The notes under the pieces: generated by a model
What the model was told of the DNA's origin: nothing
Seen by the model: the letters and a program-made list of their open reading frames with translations, nothing else
Database searches by the model: none
DNA from: Streptomyces sp. NBC_01233
GTDB taxonomy: Bacteria; Actinomycetota; Actinomycetes; Streptomycetales; Streptomycetaceae
NCBI RefSeq assembly: GCF_035989305.1
Contig: NZ_CP108514.1
Coordinates: forward strand, 9,342,501 to 9,406,500
Direction of reading: 5' to 3'
Length of the DNA stretch: 64,000 bases
Program-made: the position numbers and the translations under genes
In this document: piece after piece, positions 47,763 to 57,249 of the stretch
How the letters are laid out: every line of letters starts with the position of its first letter
Position numbering within the stretch: the first letter of the stretch is position 1

Positions 47763-48431
47763 TCACCACGGCTGCGCATGGCGGGCGTGGCCGGCGTGCG
47801 CAGCCGGCGTGTCGTCGGTTCGGGCCCCGACGTGCGATGCCACGGCGACGACTCCATCGAGTCGCTCGACGAGGCTGAGGAGCGCCGGCAGCTGACTCCG
47901 GCGCTCGACGAGGCCGTTCAAGGTGACGAAGCCGTCCACCACGTGGACGTCGACGTCGCCCGTCGGTACGCCGAGTACCTCTGTGAGGACCTCGTCGGTG
48001 ACTCGTCGGCGTATCTCGGAGTCGGGGCGGACGAACAGGCGCAGCAGGTCCCTGCGGGTGACGATGCCGACCAGCCGCTCCTCCTCGTCCACGACGGGCA
48101 GCCGCTCGATGCCCCGGCGGGTCATCAGCCGGGCGGCGTCAGCGGCCGTCTCTTCGGCGTGGACGGTGACCGCGGGCGTGGACATGACGTCTCCGGCCGT
48201 GGGCGGCCCTGCCGGTGGGCTGGTCTGCTGCGCCGCGTGCGGGGCCGACGCCGAGTGGGCCAGGATGTCCGTCTGCGAAACCACGCCCACCACACGGTCC
48301 TCGTCGTCCAGGACGGGGAGCCCCGAGACGCCGTGCTGGGCGAGGAGCTTGGCGACATCCTTGAAGGTGGTGTCGGGAGCCACGGCGACGACTTCGTCGG
48401 TCATCAGATCCGTCACCTTGATGTGCTTCAT
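47763..48431 (-). CDS. CBS-BON domain protein
   Basis: A 222-residue protein: two CBS motifs (KVTDLMTDEVVAVAPDTTFKDVAKLLAQHGVSGLPVLDDEDRVVGVVSQTDIL and AGDVMSTPAVTVHAEETAADAARLMTRRGIERLPVVDEEERLVGIVTRRDLL) forming a Bateman module for adenine nucleotides, then a BON domain (TEVLGVPTGDVDVHVVDGFVTLNGLVERRSQLPALLSLVERLDGVVAVASHV). ATG 48431 follows GGAGG closely. First gene of a leftward operon with a Usp; divergent from another Usp across a region with a DevR-type palindrome. Intact counterpart of the CBS/BON fossils at 39344, 46207 and 52580. Confidence 0.92.
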   Translation of the reverse strand: MKHIKVTDLMTDEVVAVAPDTTFKDVAKLLAQHGVSGLPVLDDEDRVVGVVSQTDILAHSASAPHAAQQTSPPAGPPTAGDVMSTPAVTVHAEETAADAARLMTRRGIERLPVVDEEERLVGIVTRRDLLRLFVRPDSEIRRRVTDEVLTEVLGVPTGDVDVHVVDGFVTLNGLVERRSQLPALLSLVERLDGVVAVASHVGARTDDTPAAHAGHARHAQPW

Positions 48432-48560
48432 CACGTCCTCCTGCTCCGCCGTGCCACGTGAGGTCTGTGTCTGAGTCGGATGATCCCCACCATCCGCCGG
48501 TGCCCGCCGACGATCGAGGGCCGAACGGCCCCGTCCCGGGGCCATAAGGGCTACGCGGCA

Positions 48561-48623
48561 CCGGGGAAACGGGGCCGCGCCGGGGAAAGGGGGCCGCGCC
48601 GGGGAAAGGGGGCGGCGCCGGGG
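48561..48623. repeat. 19-bp tandem repeat, about 3.3 copies
   Basis: CCGGGGAAA recurs exactly every 19 bases at 48561, 48580 and 48599, with a partial unit at 48618, linked by GGGGCCGCG-like spacers. The array ends 6 bases before the palindrome at 48629. Confidence 0.9.
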
Positions 48624-48628
48624 CGATG

Positions 48629-48643
48629 GGGACCATTGGTCCC
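48629..48643. promoter_or_regulatory. DevR/OsdR-type palindrome between divergent stress genes
   Basis: GGGACCATTGGTCCC, a perfect palindrome apart from the central base, lies between the CBS-BON gene (start 48431) and the Usp gene (start 48733). It resembles the GGGACTWWAGTCCC core bound by DevR/DosR of Mycobacterium. Confidence 0.6.
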
Positions 48644-48732
48644 GATCGTGGTCCCGGGCGGCCCTCTGCCCGGGGCGCTGCCGGTGTCAGCGTGAGGGGT
48701 GTCCCTCATCGGCTTCTCGGTTGGGAGGAACC

Positions 48733-49641
48733 GTGGAAAGCACATTCCGTACCCCGGACACAAGCACGGTGGTCGTAGGCGTGGACGGCTCGGATACGGC
48801 CCGTGCTGCCGCCATGTGGGCAGCGGGGGAGGCCGTGCGCCGCGACCGCCCCCTGCACATCGTCTACGGGGCCGACACCGACGGCAGGGCCCTGTACCTG
48901 TCGGCGGAGACCGTCGAACGGGTCCACGTAAACGGCCGACAACTCCTGGACGACACGGCGAAGGCCGTGACGGACGAGTACCCCGGGCTGCGCGTGAGTA
49001 CGGAGTTCAGCCGCGCGGACGCCGCCGGCAGCCTGAACCGGGCCGGCGCCCTGCACGGCACGGTCGTGGTGGGCAACCGTGGTCTGGGCGGCTTCAACTC
49101 CCTGATGCTCGGTTCCGTCGGCCTGGACGTCGCGGCTGCCGCCATGACCCCCGTCATCGTCGTCCGAGGCGTCGACGGGGCAGAGGCGACCGGCACCGTC
49201 CTCGCAGCCGTGCGCGACGAGCACGACCTCCTCATCGCGCGGTATGCCGCCCGCGAAGCCGAGCTGCACAAGGCCTCTCTCCGGCTGCTCCACGTGTGGA
49301 ACGTGCTCCAGTCCGTCGGCGAGGTGGTGAGCATGCTCGACGGCGTGGACGAGATCGCGGGCGGCCACGAAGAGGTTCTCCGGGCCGTCACGGACGCGGT
49401 CCGCGACGAGTTCCCCGATCTTGAACTGCGGGCCGACGCCGAGAAGAGCGTCTCCGTGGCCGGTGTCCTGGTCGAGGCGTCCCGTCACGCCGACCTGCTC
49501 GTCATGGGAGGCCGCCGTGTCCCCGGTGCTCTCGGGTTCGGCCGCAACCTGGGCAGGGCCACGCACAGCACGCTTCACCACGCGCACTGCCCCGTCCTCC
49601 TCATCCCGCGTACCGGCAGCGACTTCGGGGACCGGTCATGA
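48733..49641 (+). CDS. Universal stress protein, two UspA domains
   Basis: A 302-residue tandem Usp. Domain 1 has VVVGVDGSDTARAAAMWAAGEAVRRDRPLHIVYGAD and GNRGLGGFNSLMLGSV; domain 2 begins TVLAAVRDEHDLLIARYAAREAE and ends with GGRRVPGALGFGRNLGRATHSTLHHAHCPVLLIP, a less canonical ATP motif. GTG 48733 is chosen because GGGAGG precedes it by 4 bases. Next Usp gene overlaps its stop (ATGA at 49638), so the two are coupled. Confidence 0.9.
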   Translation: MESTFRTPDTSTVVVGVDGSDTARAAAMWAAGEAVRRDRPLHIVYGADTDGRALYLSAETVERVHVNGRQLLDDTAKAVTDEYPGLRVSTEFSRADAAGSLNRAGALHGTVVVGNRGLGGFNSLMLGSVGLDVAAAAMTPVIVVRGVDGAEATGTVLAAVRDEHDLLIARYAAREAELHKASLRLLHVWNVLQSVGEVVSMLDGVDEIAGGHEEVLRAVTDAVRDEFPDLELRADAEKSVSVAGVLVEASRHADLLVMGGRRVPGALGFGRNLGRATHSTLHHAHCPVLLIPRTGSDFGDRS

Positions 49642-50495
49642 CCGGTCTCCGGGATCGCGACATCGTCGTCGGAATCGATCCGGCCAGGGACTGGCACCTG
49701 CCCCTGGCCTGGGCCGCCGACGAGGCGCAGCGTCGTCGGCTCCCCCTGCGTCTGGTGCTCGCGGTGCCGCCCCGGCACGACACTCGGCACGTGGACGGCA
49801 CCCCCGGTCAGATGGCTCTGCGACGGGCGGGAGCCGACAGGCTGGAACAAACCTGCGACTGGGTGCGCGACCGGCACCCCGAGGTGAACGTCACCGGCGA
49901 CCTGCTGGGAGGCTTCCCCGCCCCCTCCCTGTGCGGCGCGGCGAAGGAAGCCCGCTTGATCGTGCTCGGCTCCCGGCGCCTGAGCCGCACCGCGGAGTTC
50001 TTCAGTGCCGGATCCATCGTGGTCCCCGTGAGCGCCCAGGCCCGCTGTCCCGTCGTAGTCGTGGGCGACGCGGAGCACATCAGCCAGCAGCCGCCGTACG
50101 TCGTCGCGGGCATCGACGGCAGCGCGTCCGCCACGGCCGCGGTGGCGTTCGCCTTCGACGAAGCCGATCTGCGCGGGGCCGCGCTTCGGGTCGTCTGCGT
50201 GTGGCAGCGGCCGGTGATCATGCTGGACGGCGAGGAGGTGGCTCTGCGCGCCCAGCGCAGCCTGCTGTCCGAGACCACCGCCGGCCTTTCGGACAAGTAC
50301 CCCGACGTGCACGTCACCCACGAGGTCCTGACCGGCCACCCCGTCGAGGAGCTGGCGCGTGCGGCCGAGCACGCCCTGGCCGTCATCGTGGGCCGACGCG
50401 GCCGCGGCGGATACACGGGCATGCGGCTCGGTTCCGTCGTCCACGGCCTCCTGCACAGGGCGCACTGCCCGGTGATCACCGTACCGACGGAATGA
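49638..50495 (+). CDS. Universal stress protein, two UspA domains
   Basis: A 285-residue tandem Usp. The first domain has a changed Asp-Gly loop (VVGIDPARDWHLPLAWAADEA) and a degenerate nucleotide motif (GSRRLSRTAEFFSAGS); the second is canonical (VVAGIDGSASATAAVAFAFDEA and GRRGRGGYTGMRLGSVVHGLLHRAHCPV). Probably only one half binds ATP. Translationally coupled to the upstream Usp gene. Confidence 0.9.
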   Translation: MTGLRDRDIVVGIDPARDWHLPLAWAADEAQRRRLPLRLVLAVPPRHDTRHVDGTPGQMALRRAGADRLEQTCDWVRDRHPEVNVTGDLLGGFPAPSLCGAAKEARLIVLGSRRLSRTAEFFSAGSIVVPVSAQARCPVVVVGDAEHISQQPPYVVAGIDGSASATAAVAFAFDEADLRGAALRVVCVWQRPVIMLDGEEVALRAQRSLLSETTAGLSDKYPDVHVTHEVLTGHPVEELARAAEHALAVIVGRRGRGGYTGMRLGSVVHGLLHRAHCPVITVPTE

Positions 50496-50880
50496 AGGCC
50501 GCCGTGAGCTGTCCCACGGCCCCCGCGGGCCGGCCGGGCGTAGCTCCGGGCCTACGGGCCCGGCTGTGCGCCGCGCGAAACCTCTTCCTCCGCCTCCGTG
50601 GCAGCTTCCGCTCTCCATGCGATGGCGCCCTGCACGTTCCCGCGCCGCAGTCGCTGCCGGCACCGAGCCCGTCGGCCGGTCCGGCACAGGGCTCGCCCTG
50701 GCGGCATTCCTCGCCGCCCGTCCCACGCGGAGCGCATTCCACAGACCGTATGCAGCAGTAGCACCCTGCCGGGAGGGAATTCCGCTCCTGCCGGGACTGC
50801 GGTGAAAGAGGTGGTCCTCCACCGTTCCTGTCGGCCGGAGGTATGGCACGGGCGCAGACGGCCGGCCCGGCCAAGGCGGC
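50496..50880. other. Intergenic, no gene recognised
   Basis: Downstream of the Usp operon. Open frames lack recognisable motifs. The right end touches the sensor-kinase fossil. Confidence 0.5.
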
Positions 50881-51136
50881 GTGCCACGGCTGCGGCTGGA
50901 CGAGTTGCTCGATGAGCTCCAGGTGCGCATGGACGAGGTCCGGGGCACCCGGGACCGGCTGAACGGCCTCCTCGAGGCCGTCAGGCCTGGCCGAAGGCGG
51001 CCGACGCAGCGGCCTGCGCAATCTCGCGGAGCGCGCCGACGAGCTCGGCGGCAGCGTGAAGGTCGGCACACGGGTGGCAGGTGAGTCGGGAACCCGCCTC
51101 GAGTGGTGGGTGCCGCTCGCCCGGCCCTTGGACTGA
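50881..51136 (+). pseudogene. DevS/OsdK-like sensor kinase reduced to its two ends by internal deletion
   Basis: GTG 50881 begins PRLRLDELLDELQVRMDEVRGTRDRLNGLLEAV, nearly identical to residues 10-43 of the intact kinase at 58401-60119. After about 36 codons the sequence jumps (and changes frame) to the extreme C-terminus, RSGLRNLAERADELGGSVKVGTRVAGESGTRLEWWVPLARPLD-stop, which matches the end of the same kinase. GAF domains, His box and most of the ATPase domain are gone: roughly 490 codons deleted. Confidence 0.9.
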
Positions 51137-51488
51137 GCGCCACCGTCGACCGAGCCATGTGCCCGGGCGGCGGTGAAGGGCCTTCTGGTTCCAGTCCGCC
51201 TTCGGTCTCGGCCCGTGTCCGGATCAGCGGAACCGCGGATCCTGGGGGCCACGTCGCCTTGCGGCGATCGGGGCCCTCGCCCTCCGGCGGACGTGCTCGG
51301 CGCCGCCGTCGGAGATCTCGTCAGACCGCGTGCTGATGGCGCCCCCGCCGCAGATCCGGGACAGTGGACCTCGGGAGGGCCGAGCGGACCCGCACGAAGG
51401 GACCGCATGGCCCTGTGCGGGGCCGGCCCGGCTCGGGCAGCATGACGAGCAGAGGCCGATGTGCAGTCCTGATGCGAGGTGATCCGAC
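51137..51488. other. Intergenic with a possible DevR-type box variant
   Basis: No gene recognised. GGGACC-GCAT-GGCCCT at 51399-51414, 75 bases before the start at 51489, is a one-base-longer variant of the box seen at 48629. Confidence 0.4.
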
Positions 51489-51782
51489 ATGGCATCCACG
51501 ACATGGACCACCACGGGCGTATTCACCGGACCCGGCGGGGTGTTGACGGGTGAGGCGGGAACCCTCACGGGGGAACTGACCGTGCGCACCACGTGGGAGC
51601 CGGAGCAGGCGCACGTAGCCGTGCAGTACGTGGGCGCGTCCGAGTGGTGCACCCTGACGGGCAGTCCCGTGCCCTGCCCGACGCCCGAAGTCGGCCGCGC
51701 GGTGCACCAGTGCGCGGTCGAAGCCGTGCGTACCGGGGGAGCGGTCCCCTTCGCCCCCTGGCCGGCCATCTCCATGCTCTAG
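51489..51782 (+). CDS. Small hypothetical protein, 97 residues
   Basis: ATG 51489. The product MASTTWTTTGVFTGPGGVLTGEAGTLTGELTVRTTWEPEQAHVAVQYVGASEWCTLTGSPV... seems to be a small beta-rich domain, followed by ALxxAVEAVRTGG-type helix. I think it is conserved near Usp genes in Streptomyces, but cannot name it. A DevR-type box variant lies just upstream, which suggests membership in the same stress regulon. Confidence 0.6.
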   Translation: MASTTWTTTGVFTGPGGVLTGEAGTLTGELTVRTTWEPEQAHVAVQYVGASEWCTLTGSPVPCPTPEVGRAVHQCAVEAVRTGGAVPFAPWPAISML

Positions 51783-51821
51783 CTGCGGGGATGCCCGGTC
51801 GGCGTGCGCGAGGCGAGCAGG

Positions 51822-52529
51822 TCAGTGCTTCGGGGATGCCCCCTCACCTGCGTGCCCTTGGTCGTGGACCTGTGCGGCAATGACGGCTGCCTGGACCCGC
51901 CGCTCGACCCCCAGTTTGCCCAACAGTCGGGAAATGTGGTTCTTGACGGTCTTCTCCGACAGGTAGAGCCGTTTGGCGATCTGGCGGTTGGTGAGGCCTT
52001 CACCGATCAGTTCGAGGACGGCACGCTCCCGCTCGGAGAGGGCGGCCAGGCGGGTGTCCTCGGGCACCCTGCCCTCGGGGTCGCGCAGCGAGTGCATCAG
52101 GCGGGCGGTCGTGGCCGGGTCGAGCATGGACTGCCCGGTGGCGACCGTTCGTACGGCGGACACCAGGTCGGACCCCTTGATCTGCTTCAGCACGTACCCG
52201 GCGGCCCCCGCCATGATCGCGTCCAGCAGGGCGTCCTCATCGTCGAACGACGTCAGCATCAGGCAGGCCAGGTCCGGCATCCGGGAGCGCAGCTCGCGGC
52301 AGACAGCGATTCCGTCACCGTCGGGCAGCCGTACGTCGAGGACGGCGACGTCCGGGCGGAGCGCCGGCCCGCGGGCCAGGGCCTGCTCGGCGGTGCCAGC
52401 CTCGCCCACCACGGTGATGTCCGCCTCGGCATCGAGCAGGTCCCGCAACCCGCGCCGGACCACCTCGTGATCGTCGAGGAGGAACACCTTGGTGGGGGCC
52501 TCTGCGGAGGCGCTCGGTACGTCGGACAT
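51822..52529 (-). CDS. DevR/NarL-type response regulator (kinase partner deleted)
   Basis: A 235-residue two-domain regulator. Receiver: VFLLDDHEVVRRGLRDLLDAE with the acidic pocket, phosphorylation Asp (near residue 63) in VAVLDVRLPDGDG, Lys in GYVLKQIKG. DNA-binding LuxR domain: LSERERAVLELIGEGLTNRQIAKRLYLSEKTVKNHISRLLGKLGVERR. ATG 52529. Closely similar to the regulator at 56466. The kinase that may have served it is the fossil at 50881, so it probably now depends on the intact kinase at 58401 or acts alone. Confidence 0.93.
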   Translation of the reverse strand: MSDVPSASAEAPTKVFLLDDHEVVRRGLRDLLDAEADITVVGEAGTAEQALARGPALRPDVAVLDVRLPDGDGIAVCRELRSRMPDLACLMLTSFDDEDALLDAIMAGAAGYVLKQIKGSDLVSAVRTVATGQSMLDPATTARLMHSLRDPEGRVPEDTRLAALSERERAVLELIGEGLTNRQIAKRLYLSEKTVKNHISRLLGKLGVERRVQAAVIAAQVHDQGHAGEGASPKH

Positions 52530-52579
52530 GTTCGCCGCCTGGTCCGGATGACGCTACGCATGCTTCCACCCGGATTGTC

Positions 52580-52905
52580 TCAGGACGGGGTCGTAAGCAC
52601 CCGCTCAGCCGGCGACGCTCCGGGCCGACCCCGGCCGGCAGGTGCGGGCGCGTCGACGACCGTCGTTGCCGCAGGGCGGGTCCACTCAGGGGTCGAGACG
52701 GCCCCGTCGAGCTCCATCCGGACGTCGACGACCCCCTCGACGGCGCGGATCGCCCGGGCCGGGTGCGGGACCAGAGCCCGGTCCCGCACCGGTCCCCGGA
52801 GGGTGACGACGGCGTCCTGCACGGAGAAGTCCAGGGCCACTCCCGGCGCGAGCTCGCCAGGGCGTCGCTGTTGCCCCCACGGCGCGGGCGGGCCGCCCGC
52901 CCGCA
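52580..52905 (-). pseudogene. BON-domain remnant of a CBS-BON protein
   Basis: Minus-strand frame ALDFSVQDAVVTLRGPVRDRALVPHPARAIRAVEGVVDVRMELDGAV is a BON domain such as ends CBS-BON proteins; a Pro/Ala-rich tail follows to the stop at 52580. No start and no CBS motifs are present. Just downstream of the phosphoketolase stop. Confidence 0.65.
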
Positions 52906-52910
52906 CGTGC

Positions 52911-55271
52911 TCAGTGCGGCCAGGACCAGTCCGCGACCTCCGGCAGGTCGGTGCCGTGCTTGCGGATCCAGTCGTGGTGGCGAATCCGCTGGTCGGCCAT
53001 GGCTTGGCGCAGCCCGTCGGCGCGGCCCGCGAGGCCGGGTACGCGGTCGACGACGTCCATGACGAGCCGGTACCGGTCCATGTCGTTGCGCACGACCATG
53101 TCGAAGGGGGTCGTCGTCGTACCGGACTCCTTGTACCCGCGCACATGCAGGTTCGGGTGGCCGGTACGGCGGTAGGCGAGACGGTGGATCAGCCACGGAT
53201 AGCCGTGGTACGCGAAGATCACCGGCCGGTCGGTGGTGAAGAGCGCGTCGTACTCGGCGTTCGTCATGCCGTGCGGGTGTTCCTCGTGGGGCATGAGCCG
53301 GGCGATGTCGACGACGTTGACGACGCGGACGACCAGCGAGGGCAGGTGCTCGCGCAGGAGGGCCGCGGCGGCCAGCACCTCCATGGTGGGCACGTCGCCG
53401 GCGCAGGCGAGTACGACGTCCGGTTCGCGCGATCCTCGGTCGGTTCCCGCCCACTCCCAGGCGCCGGCGCCCCGCGTCACGTGCCTGCGGGCCTCGTCGA
53501 GCGGCAGCCAGTCGAAGCAGGGCTGCTTGCCGGCGACGATGACGTTGACCTGGTCGCGGCTGCGCAGGGCGTGATCGGCCACGGCGAGGAGGGTGTTGGC
53601 GTCCGGCGGCAGGTAGACCCGTACGACCTCGGGGCTCTTGTTGAGGACGTGGTCGACGAAGCCGGGGTCCTGGTGGGAGAAGCCGTTGTTGTCCTGGCGC
53701 CAGACGTGCGAGGTGAGCAGGTAGTTGAGGGAGGCGATCGGCGCCCGCCAGGACAGCTCTCGCGAGGTCTTCAGCCACTTGATGTGCTGTCCGACCATGG
53801 AGTCGACGATGTGCGCGAAGGCTTCGTACGTGGAGAAGAGGCCGTGGCGGCCGGTGAGGAGGTAGCCCTCCAGCCAGCCCTGGCAGACGTGTTCGGACAG
53901 GATCTCCATGACCCGGCCGTCGCGCGACAGGTTCCGGTCCGTGGCCTCCGTGATGCCCTGCCAGGCCTTGCCGGTGGCCTCGAACAGGTCGTCCAGCCGG
54001 TTGGAGGCGGTCTCGTCCGGTCCGACGACCCTGAAGTCCCTCCGCCCGGCCGTGTACCGCATGATCTGCGCGAGGAAGTGCCCCAGGACGCGGGTCGGTT
54101 CGTGGAGGGTGCGGCCCGGCTTGTCGACGGGGACGGCGTGCGCGTCGAGCGCGGGCAGCGGGAGGGGCCGCAACAGCCGGCCGCCGTTCGCGTGCGGTAC
54201 GGCGCCGAGGCGGTGCTCGCCTTCCGGGACACAGGACAGGACCTGCGCCGTCGGTCGGCCGTCGGCGTCGAAGAGCTCCTCCGGCCGGTACGAGCGCAGC
54301 CAGTCCTCCAGTTGCCTCAGGTGCTCGGGATTCTCGCGCACCCCGGCGAGCGGGACCTGATGGGCCCGCCAGGTGCCCTCGACGGGGTCGCCGTCGACCG
54401 TCGCCGGGCCGGTCCACCCCTTGGGCGTGCGCAGGACGATCATCGGCCAGCGCGGGTACTCGCGTCCCGGATCGGTACCCGCCTCGCGGGCCTCCCGCTG
54501 GATGAGGGCGATGCGGTCCAGGGCGTGGTCCATCGCACGCGCCATGGCCTGGTGCACCAGGGCAGGGTCGCTGCCCGTGACGTAGAGGGGATCATGCCCG
54601 TAGCCGCGCAGCAGGGCGTCGAGCTCGTCCTCGGGGATCCGGGACAGGACCGTCGGGTTGGCGATCTTGTAGCCGTTGAGGTGAAGGATCGGCAGGACGG
54701 CGCCGTCGTGAACGGGATCGAGGAACTTGTTCGAGTGCCAGGACGCCGCCAGCGGCCCCGTCTCCGCCTCGCCGTCGCCGATGACACAGGCGACCAGCAG
54801 CCCGGGGTGGTCGAAGGCGGCTCCGTAGGCGTGGGCGAGGGCGTATCCGAGCTCGCCGCCCTCGTGGATGGAGCCCGGTGTCTCGGGCGCCACGTGGCTC
54901 GGTACGCCGCCGGGGAAGGAGAACTGCCGGAACAGCGTGCCCATGCCCGCAGCGTCCCGCGTGATGCCGGGGTAGGTCTCCGTGTACGTGCCCTCCAGCC
55001 AGGAGTTGGCGAGGACGGCGGGTCCGCCATGGCCCGGACCCCAGACGCACAGGGCGTCGAGGGATCGCTCCTTGATCACGTGGTTCAGGTGGGTGTGCAC
55101 GAGATTGAGGCCGGGCGATGTGCCCCAGTGGCCGAGAAGCCGGGGCTTGATGTGCTCCGGGCGTAGAGGCTCGGTCAGGAGCGGGTTGTCCATGAGGTAG
55201 ATCTGGCCGACTGCCAGGTAGTTGGCGGCGCGCCAGTGGGCGTCGAGCTCCGAGATGGGGTATGCGGTCAT
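52911..55271 (-). CDS. xfp: Phosphoketolase (xylulose 5-P/fructose 6-P)
   Basis: A 786-residue thiamin-diphosphate enzyme. [21 protein letters not shown] and [19 protein letters not shown] are family hallmarks; the ThDP-Mg motif is [32 protein letters not shown] and [23 protein letters not shown] lie in the C-terminal domain. It splits xylulose 5-phosphate (or fructose 6-phosphate) with phosphate to acetyl phosphate and glyceraldehyde 3-phosphate (or erythrose 4-phosphate), supplying ATP without respiration. ATG 55271 follows GGAGGAG. Divergent from a Usp gene, with two DevR-type palindromes between. Confidence 0.95.
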   Translation of the reverse strand: MTAYPISELDAHWRAANYLAVGQIYLMDNPLLTEPLRPEHIKPRLLGHWGTSPGLNLVHTHLNHVIKERSLDALCVWGPGHGGPAVLANSWLEGTYTETYPGITRDAAGMGTLFRQFSFPGGVPSHVAPETPGSIHEGGELGYALAHAYGAAFDHPGLLVACVIGDGEAETGPLAASWHSNKFLDPVHDGAVLPILHLNGYKIANPTVLSRIPEDELDALLRGYGHDPLYVTGSDPALVHQAMARAMDHALDRIALIQREAREAGTDPGREYPRWPMIVLRTPKGWTGPATVDGDPVEGTWRAHQVPLAGVRENPEHLRQLEDWLRSYRPEELFDADGRPTAQVLSCVPEGEHRLGAVPHANGGRLLRPLPLPALDAHAVPVDKPGRTLHEPTRVLGHFLAQIMRYTAGRRDFRVVGPDETASNRLDDLFEATGKAWQGITEATDRNLSRDGRVMEILSEHVCQGWLEGYLLTGRHGLFSTYEAFAHIVDSMVGQHIKWLKTSRELSWRAPIASLNYLLTSHVWRQDNNGFSHQDPGFVDHVLNKSPEVVRVYLPPDANTLLAVADHALRSRDQVNVIVAGKQPCFDWLPLDEARRHVTRGAGAWEWAGTDRGSREPDVVLACAGDVPTMEVLAAAALLREHLPSLVVRVVNVVDIARLMPHEEHPHGMTNAEYDALFTTDRPVIFAYHGYPWLIHRLAYRRTGHPNLHVRGYKESGTTTTPFDMVVRNDMDRYRLVMDVVDRVPGLAGRADGLRQAMADQRIRHHDWIRKHGTDLPEVADWSWPH

Positions 55272-55358
55272 GTCCGCTCCTCCGTGCGGCGGTCCGGAAC
55301 GTTCGTCGACTGAGCCGATGCCGACACTCTGCACTCGCCCGGCTTCCGTCCGCGAGGG

Positions 55359-55392
55359 GAGGACCGGCCCTCGGGGAGGGACTGTCGGCCCC
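55359..55392. promoter_or_regulatory. Two DevR/OsdR-type palindromes between xfp and a Usp gene
   Basis: GAGGACCGGCCCTC (55359-55372) and GGGAC-TGTCG-GCCCC (55378-55392). The second fits the 15-bp pattern of the island; the first is a 14-base perfect palindrome of the same half-sites without spacer. Confidence 0.45.
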
Positions 55393-55509
55393 TGTGCGGC
55401 ACGGAACCTCGCGGCGAAAGTGGATTCAGCGGCGCCGGCACCCCCGGCCGGTGCCGCTCCCCCTGCCGGCCGACCCCGATGCCCTGGCATCAGTACGGAG
55501 GACAGACCT

Positions 55510-56385
55510 GTGAAGCGCACCCTCGTCGTCGGAGTGGACGGATCCCCGGAAAGCCGGGCCGCGGCCGACTGGGCCGCCCGCGAAGCCGTCCGGCGCGACC
55601 TGCCCCTGCACGTGGTGCACGCGTGGCTGTGGCAGCCGCTCGCACTCCCGCTCGTCCAGGACCGCGAGACCGAAGCCCGGCGCGCCGAGGACATCCTGAG
55701 GGAAGCCGAGGGAGAGCTCACCCACCGGTACCCGGGGCTCATCGTCACCGCCGAAGTCCTCTCCGACGCGGCGGTGCCGGCTCTGCTGCACGCCGCCAAG
55801 GGAGCGGAGGTGCTCGTTCTCGGTACCCGTGGACACAGTGCCCTGGTGGGCTTCCTGCTCGGCTCCTACGGTCAGCAGGTGATCGCCGCCGCCGAGTGCC
55901 CCGTGGTCTCCGTGCGCTCCGCCCACGGCAGGCCGGTGGCCGTGCCGGAGGAGGGCGAGGTCGTCGTAGGCCAGCAGGGCGGCGCGGAGGAGTCCGCCGA
56001 GGTGCTGCGCATGGCATTCGAGGCGGCCGCAGCACGCAAGGTCCCGCTCCGTGCCGTCCGCGCCTGGAGCTTGCCCCCGGTCTACGGGTACAGCCCCGGA
56101 TCGATGTGGATCGCCGACCAGTTCGGCGGGCTGGAACCGTACGAGAAGGCCGCGCTGGAGCAGGCGCTGGAGCCGTGGCGGCTCAGGTACCCCGAGGTGG
56201 ACGTCGTCGAGCACGTGGAGCGGGGCAGCGCCGGCCACGTACTGCTGACCGCATCGTCGGACGCGCAGCTCCTCGTCGTCGGCCGAAAGGTGCGCGAGTC
56301 GTCGGTGGGGACGCGCATCGGATCCGTGGCCCATGCGGTCCTGCACCACTCGGCCTGCCCGGTCGCGGTGGTCCCGCACTCCTGA
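55510..56385 (+). CDS. Universal stress protein, two UspA domains
   Basis: A 291-residue tandem Usp. Domain 1: [36 protein letters not shown] and [20 protein letters not shown]; domain 2: [30 protein letters not shown] and [33 protein letters not shown]. Start GTG 55510. Divergent from phosphoketolase; convergent with the response regulator at 56466, from which a hairpin separates it. Confidence 0.92.
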   Translation: MKRTLVVGVDGSPESRAAADWAAREAVRRDLPLHVVHAWLWQPLALPLVQDRETEARRAEDILREAEGELTHRYPGLIVTAEVLSDAAVPALLHAAKGAEVLVLGTRGHSALVGFLLGSYGQQVIAAAECPVVSVRSAHGRPVAVPEEGEVVVGQQGGAEESAEVLRMAFEAAAARKVPLRAVRAWSLPPVYGYSPGSMWIADQFGGLEPYEKAALEQALEPWRLRYPEVDVVEHVERGSAGHVLLTASSDAQLLVVGRKVRESSVGTRIGSVAHAVLHHSACPVAVVPHS

Positions 56386-56409
56386 CCCGGGCCGGGGGAG
56401 CGGGAGGGA

Positions 56410-56440
56410 GCGGGGTGCGCGACTGTACGGCGCACCCCGC
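56410..56440. terminator. 11-bp hairpin between convergent genes
   Basis: Arms 56410-56420 and 56430-56440 pair perfectly with a 9-base loop, 25 bases after the Usp stop and 26 bases from the end of the response-regulator gene, so it may serve both. Confidence 0.7.
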
Positions 56441-56465
56441 CCCCTCCCACCCGCCGCCACATCCT

Positions 56466-57173
56466 CTATTCGGCGGCCGGGACCGGGTGCCGGCTCGGAG
56501 GGGTCAGCGCGTGACTGGCGATGACAGCGGCCTGGACACGACGCTCCACACCCAGCTTGATGAACAGCCGCGAGATGATGTTCTTCACCGTCTTCTCCGC
56601 GAGGTACATCCGCTTGCCGATCTCCCGGTTGGTGAGCCCCTCGCTGACCATGACGAGGATTTCCTTCTCCCGGTCGGTGAACCCCGGCAGGCCGGGGACC
56701 TGCTCCTCCTTGGGTACGTCGCCGCGCATCCGGGCCATGAGCCGGGTCGTGGCGCCCGGGTCCAGCATGGATTGACCTGACGCCACGGTACGGACGGCAG
56801 TGACCAGGTCCGTGCCGGAGATCTGCTTCAGCACGTATCCGGAGGCCCCCGCCATCACGGCGTCCAGCAGTGCCTCCTCGTCGTCGAACGACGTGAGCAT
56901 CAGGCAGGCCAGCTCGGGCATCCGCGAGCGCAACTCACGGCACACGCTCACCCCGTCGCCGTCCTGGAGCCGGACGTCCAGCACCGCCACCTGGGGGCGC
57001 AGCGCGGGAATGCGGATCAGTGCCTGTTCCGCCGTGCCCGCCTCACCGATCACGGTCAGGTCGGGCTCGGCGTCCAGCAGGTCGTGCACCCCGCGGCGCA
57101 CGACTTCGTGATCGTCGAGCAGGAAGACCGTGATCGGCGTCTTCGCAGGGGTGAGGGCACCGCTGTCGGTCAT
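56466..57173 (-). CDS. DevR/OsdR-type response regulator
   Basis: A 235-residue NarL-family regulator. Receiver domain: VFLLDDHEVVRRGVHDLLDAEPDLTVIGEAGTAEQAL, phosphorylation Asp (near residue 64) in VAVLDVRLQDGDG; LuxR-type HTH: FTDREKEILVMVSEGLTNREIGKRMYLAEKTVKNIISRLFIKLGVERR. ATG 57173 with GGAG 7 bases upstream. Homologue of DevR/DosR and of S. coelicolor OsdR. It is separated from the kinase gene at 58401 by two small rightward genes. Two boxes lie in its divergent promoter, suggesting autoregulation. Confidence 0.93.
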   Translation of the reverse strand: MTDSGALTPAKTPITVFLLDDHEVVRRGVHDLLDAEPDLTVIGEAGTAEQALIRIPALRPQVAVLDVRLQDGDGVSVCRELRSRMPELACLMLTSFDDEEALLDAVMAGASGYVLKQISGTDLVTAVRTVASGQSMLDPGATTRLMARMRGDVPKEEQVPGLPGFTDREKEILVMVSEGLTNREIGKRMYLAEKTVKNIISRLFIKLGVERRVQAAVIASHALTPPSRHPVPAAE

Positions 57174-57249
57174 GACGCAACTCCTTCGCCGGGTTCGTCC
57201 TGGGCGCACGGACATCGGCATCCTGCCTCCCGGAGGGGCCGAACGGACA

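Noticed and set aside
51804..55166. A 1120-codon plus-strand frame opposite the response regulator and phosphoketolase
   Set aside because: The minus strand carries unmistakable conserved proteins; the plus-strand product is rich in Arg/Val/Gly with no motifs.
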